Part shown: piece after piece, positions 63,117 to 64,000 of the stretch | Layout of the letters: each line of letters begins with the position of its first letter | Numbering within the stretch: the stretch's first letter is position 1 | NCBI RefSeq assembly: GCF_004114535.1 | Contig: NZ_LBJC01000081.1 | Location: 62,001 to 126,000 of the forward strand | DNA from: Bradyrhizobium nanningense | Lineage (GTDB): Bacteria > Pseudomonadota > Alphaproteobacteria > Rhizobiales > Xanthobacteraceae | Direction: 5' to 3' | DNA length: 64,000 nt | Notes under the pieces: generated by a model | Database searches by the model: none | Told to the model about the DNA's origin: nothing | Seen by the model: the letters and a program-made list of their open reading frames with translations, nothing else | Program-made: the position numbers and the translations under genes

Positions 63117-64000
63117 TCAGTGGCCACCGCTGAAAATCAGCGTCTTGAACGGCAGCAAGAGGGTCTGGATCCGCAGCAGCAGCGCATGGACGAAACCGAT
63201 CGCGTCGATGGCATGGAGAACGATCCGCCGACCGGTCGAGGTCTTGGGGTCGACGATCTGCTCGTGATTGCTGGTGTAGGCATTCACGATGCAGGTGCTG
63301 CCGGCCGTGACGCCGTCAAGCCCGCCCTTGTAGAGCGGCTCGAGGAACACCAGAATCGTCCCCGGCTTGGCGAGGTTCTGCGCCTCGATGAGCTGCTCGC
63401 CGGTCCGAAACTGACCGGACGCGATGTAGTCCTGCACGCCGGTCACGACCAGGGGAATCACGGCCCACGGCCTGGACACGCAGGTGGCCTCGGCGACCAT
63501 GCCCTCCTTCATCACGCCTGCTTCGATCTGGCCGAAGCCGGCCTGCAGCCGCTCCCGGCCGGCGCCTTCGGGAATCAGAATTCCCGCGGGTCGCATCAGT
63601 TGATTGACGACATCGCCAGCGCGGACGAGAAATTGCTCGACACGTCCCTCGATGCCAGCACGGACGAAGGTCTTGTCCAGATCCACCTGCGCCTCGGCCA
63701 GCGAGGCTTCCGCGCTCGCCTTCTGCGCCGGCAGCAGCGTCGACACCTGCAAGGCCGCCGATTCTTTCGCGGCGGTCGCGGCGTCAATACCAGCCTGACG
63801 CTGATCGACCACGACCTGAAGCTTCTCAATATCGCGCTGCGGCACTATGCCCGGATTTCGACGTTGCAGCTCCGTCTTGACTTCGAGTTCGTCCTTGGCC
63901 TGCTGATAGCTGGCCCTCGCCTCCTGGATCTGCGCCTCGGCCTTAACGACATCGGCCTTCGCCGACGCCATGGAAGCATCGATCTCGGCGACCTTGCGCC
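63117..64000 (-). CDS. HlyD-type membrane fusion protein, 3' part (5' end outside the window)
   Basis: At least 294 codons of the periplasmic adaptor of an efflux or secretion system. An alpha-helical hairpin (KADVVKAEAQIQEARASYQQ, EASLAEAQVDLDKTFVRAGI) is followed by a lipoyl-like half (IEGRVEQFLVRAGDVVNQLM) and a beta-barrel part (PGTILVFLEPLYKGGLDGVT). The end IQTLLLPFKTLIFSG is hydrophobic. The frame is open at the right edge. Same strand as the kinase, 77 nt away. Confidence 0.85.
   Translation of the reverse strand, partial: RKVAEIDASMASAKADVVKAEAQIQEARASYQQAKDELEVKTELQRRNPGIVPQRDIEKLQVVVDQRQAGIDAATAAKESAALQVSTLLPAQKASAEASLAEAQVDLDKTFVRAGIEGRVEQFLVRAGDVVNQLMRPAGILIPEGAGRERLQAGFGQIEAGVMKEGMVAEATCVSRPWAVIPLVVTGVQDYIASGQFRTGEQLIEAQNLAKPGTILVFLEPLYKGGLDGVTAGSTCIVNAYTSNHEQIVDPKTSTGRRIVLHAIDAIGFVHALLLRIQTLLLPFKTLIFSGGH

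Overview
The window is a high-GC chromosomal segment of an alphaproteobacterium. The str-S10-spc ribosomal gene order, the start choices, the palindromic intergenic repeats and the abundance of acyl-CoA/SDR genes all point to Bradyrhizobium or a very close relative (Nitrobacteraceae). The genus call is my recognition of sequence style, not the result of a search.

Region 1 (1-15854, all minus strand) is a contiguous ribosomal superoperon. In transcription order it reads rpsL-rpsG-fusA-tuf-rpsJ-rplC-rplD-rplW-rplB-rpsS-rplV-rpsC-rplP-rpmC-rpsQ-rplN-rplX-rplE-rpsN-rpsH-rplF-rplR-rpsE-rpmD-rplO-secY-adk (adk runs off the left edge). Many junctions overlap or are 1-20 nt apart. Two palindromic repeats sit inside it, on either side of rpsJ. 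Region 2 (15855-16734) is a long spacer with a possible rpsL promoter. Region 3 (16735-20963) holds an ABC exporter with acidic tails and, upstream of it, an unusual fusion of a flavin amine-oxidase-like domain with a SAM methyltransferase. Together they are the best candidate here for an undescribed two-gene system.

Region 4 (21098-35778, minus) is the second information-processing cluster: tRNA-Trp, a decayed glycosyltransferase, secE-nusG, rplK-rplA, a D-2-hydroxyacid dehydrogenase, rplJ-rplL, rpoB-rpoC and a strong terminator. The dehydrogenase and the glycosyltransferase remnant interrupt an otherwise classical order.

Region 5 (35929-49543) is metabolic: a serine hydrolase, two SDRs, a histidine phosphatase, an ArgE-type deacetylase, an acyl-CoA dehydrogenase with its phosphotransferase-like partner, a divergent TetR regulator with a candidate operator, a RidA protein, a class III CoA-transferase and an MFS transporter. 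Its spacers are packed with palindromic repeats. One roughly 570-nt spacer element (40231-40796) folds into what looks like a branched RNA. A GIY-YIG gene is broken by a frameshift.

Region 6 (49729-64000) is accessory. It contains a VapBC-type toxin-antitoxin pair, two small hypothetical proteins, a lipoprotein sorbosone-dehydrogenase-like gene with a DUF2231 membrane gene, and a molybdenum-related locus (modD, a truncated modA, a YqeB/EF2563-like accessory gene with a candidate sigma-54 promoter, and a BFD-like ferredoxin). After an AT-richer patch with a decayed gene come a DUF3300-DUF2950-exported-protein operon, a sensor histidine kinase and the 3' part of an HlyD-type membrane fusion gene. 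There is no rRNA operon, CRISPR array or recognisable transposase in the window.
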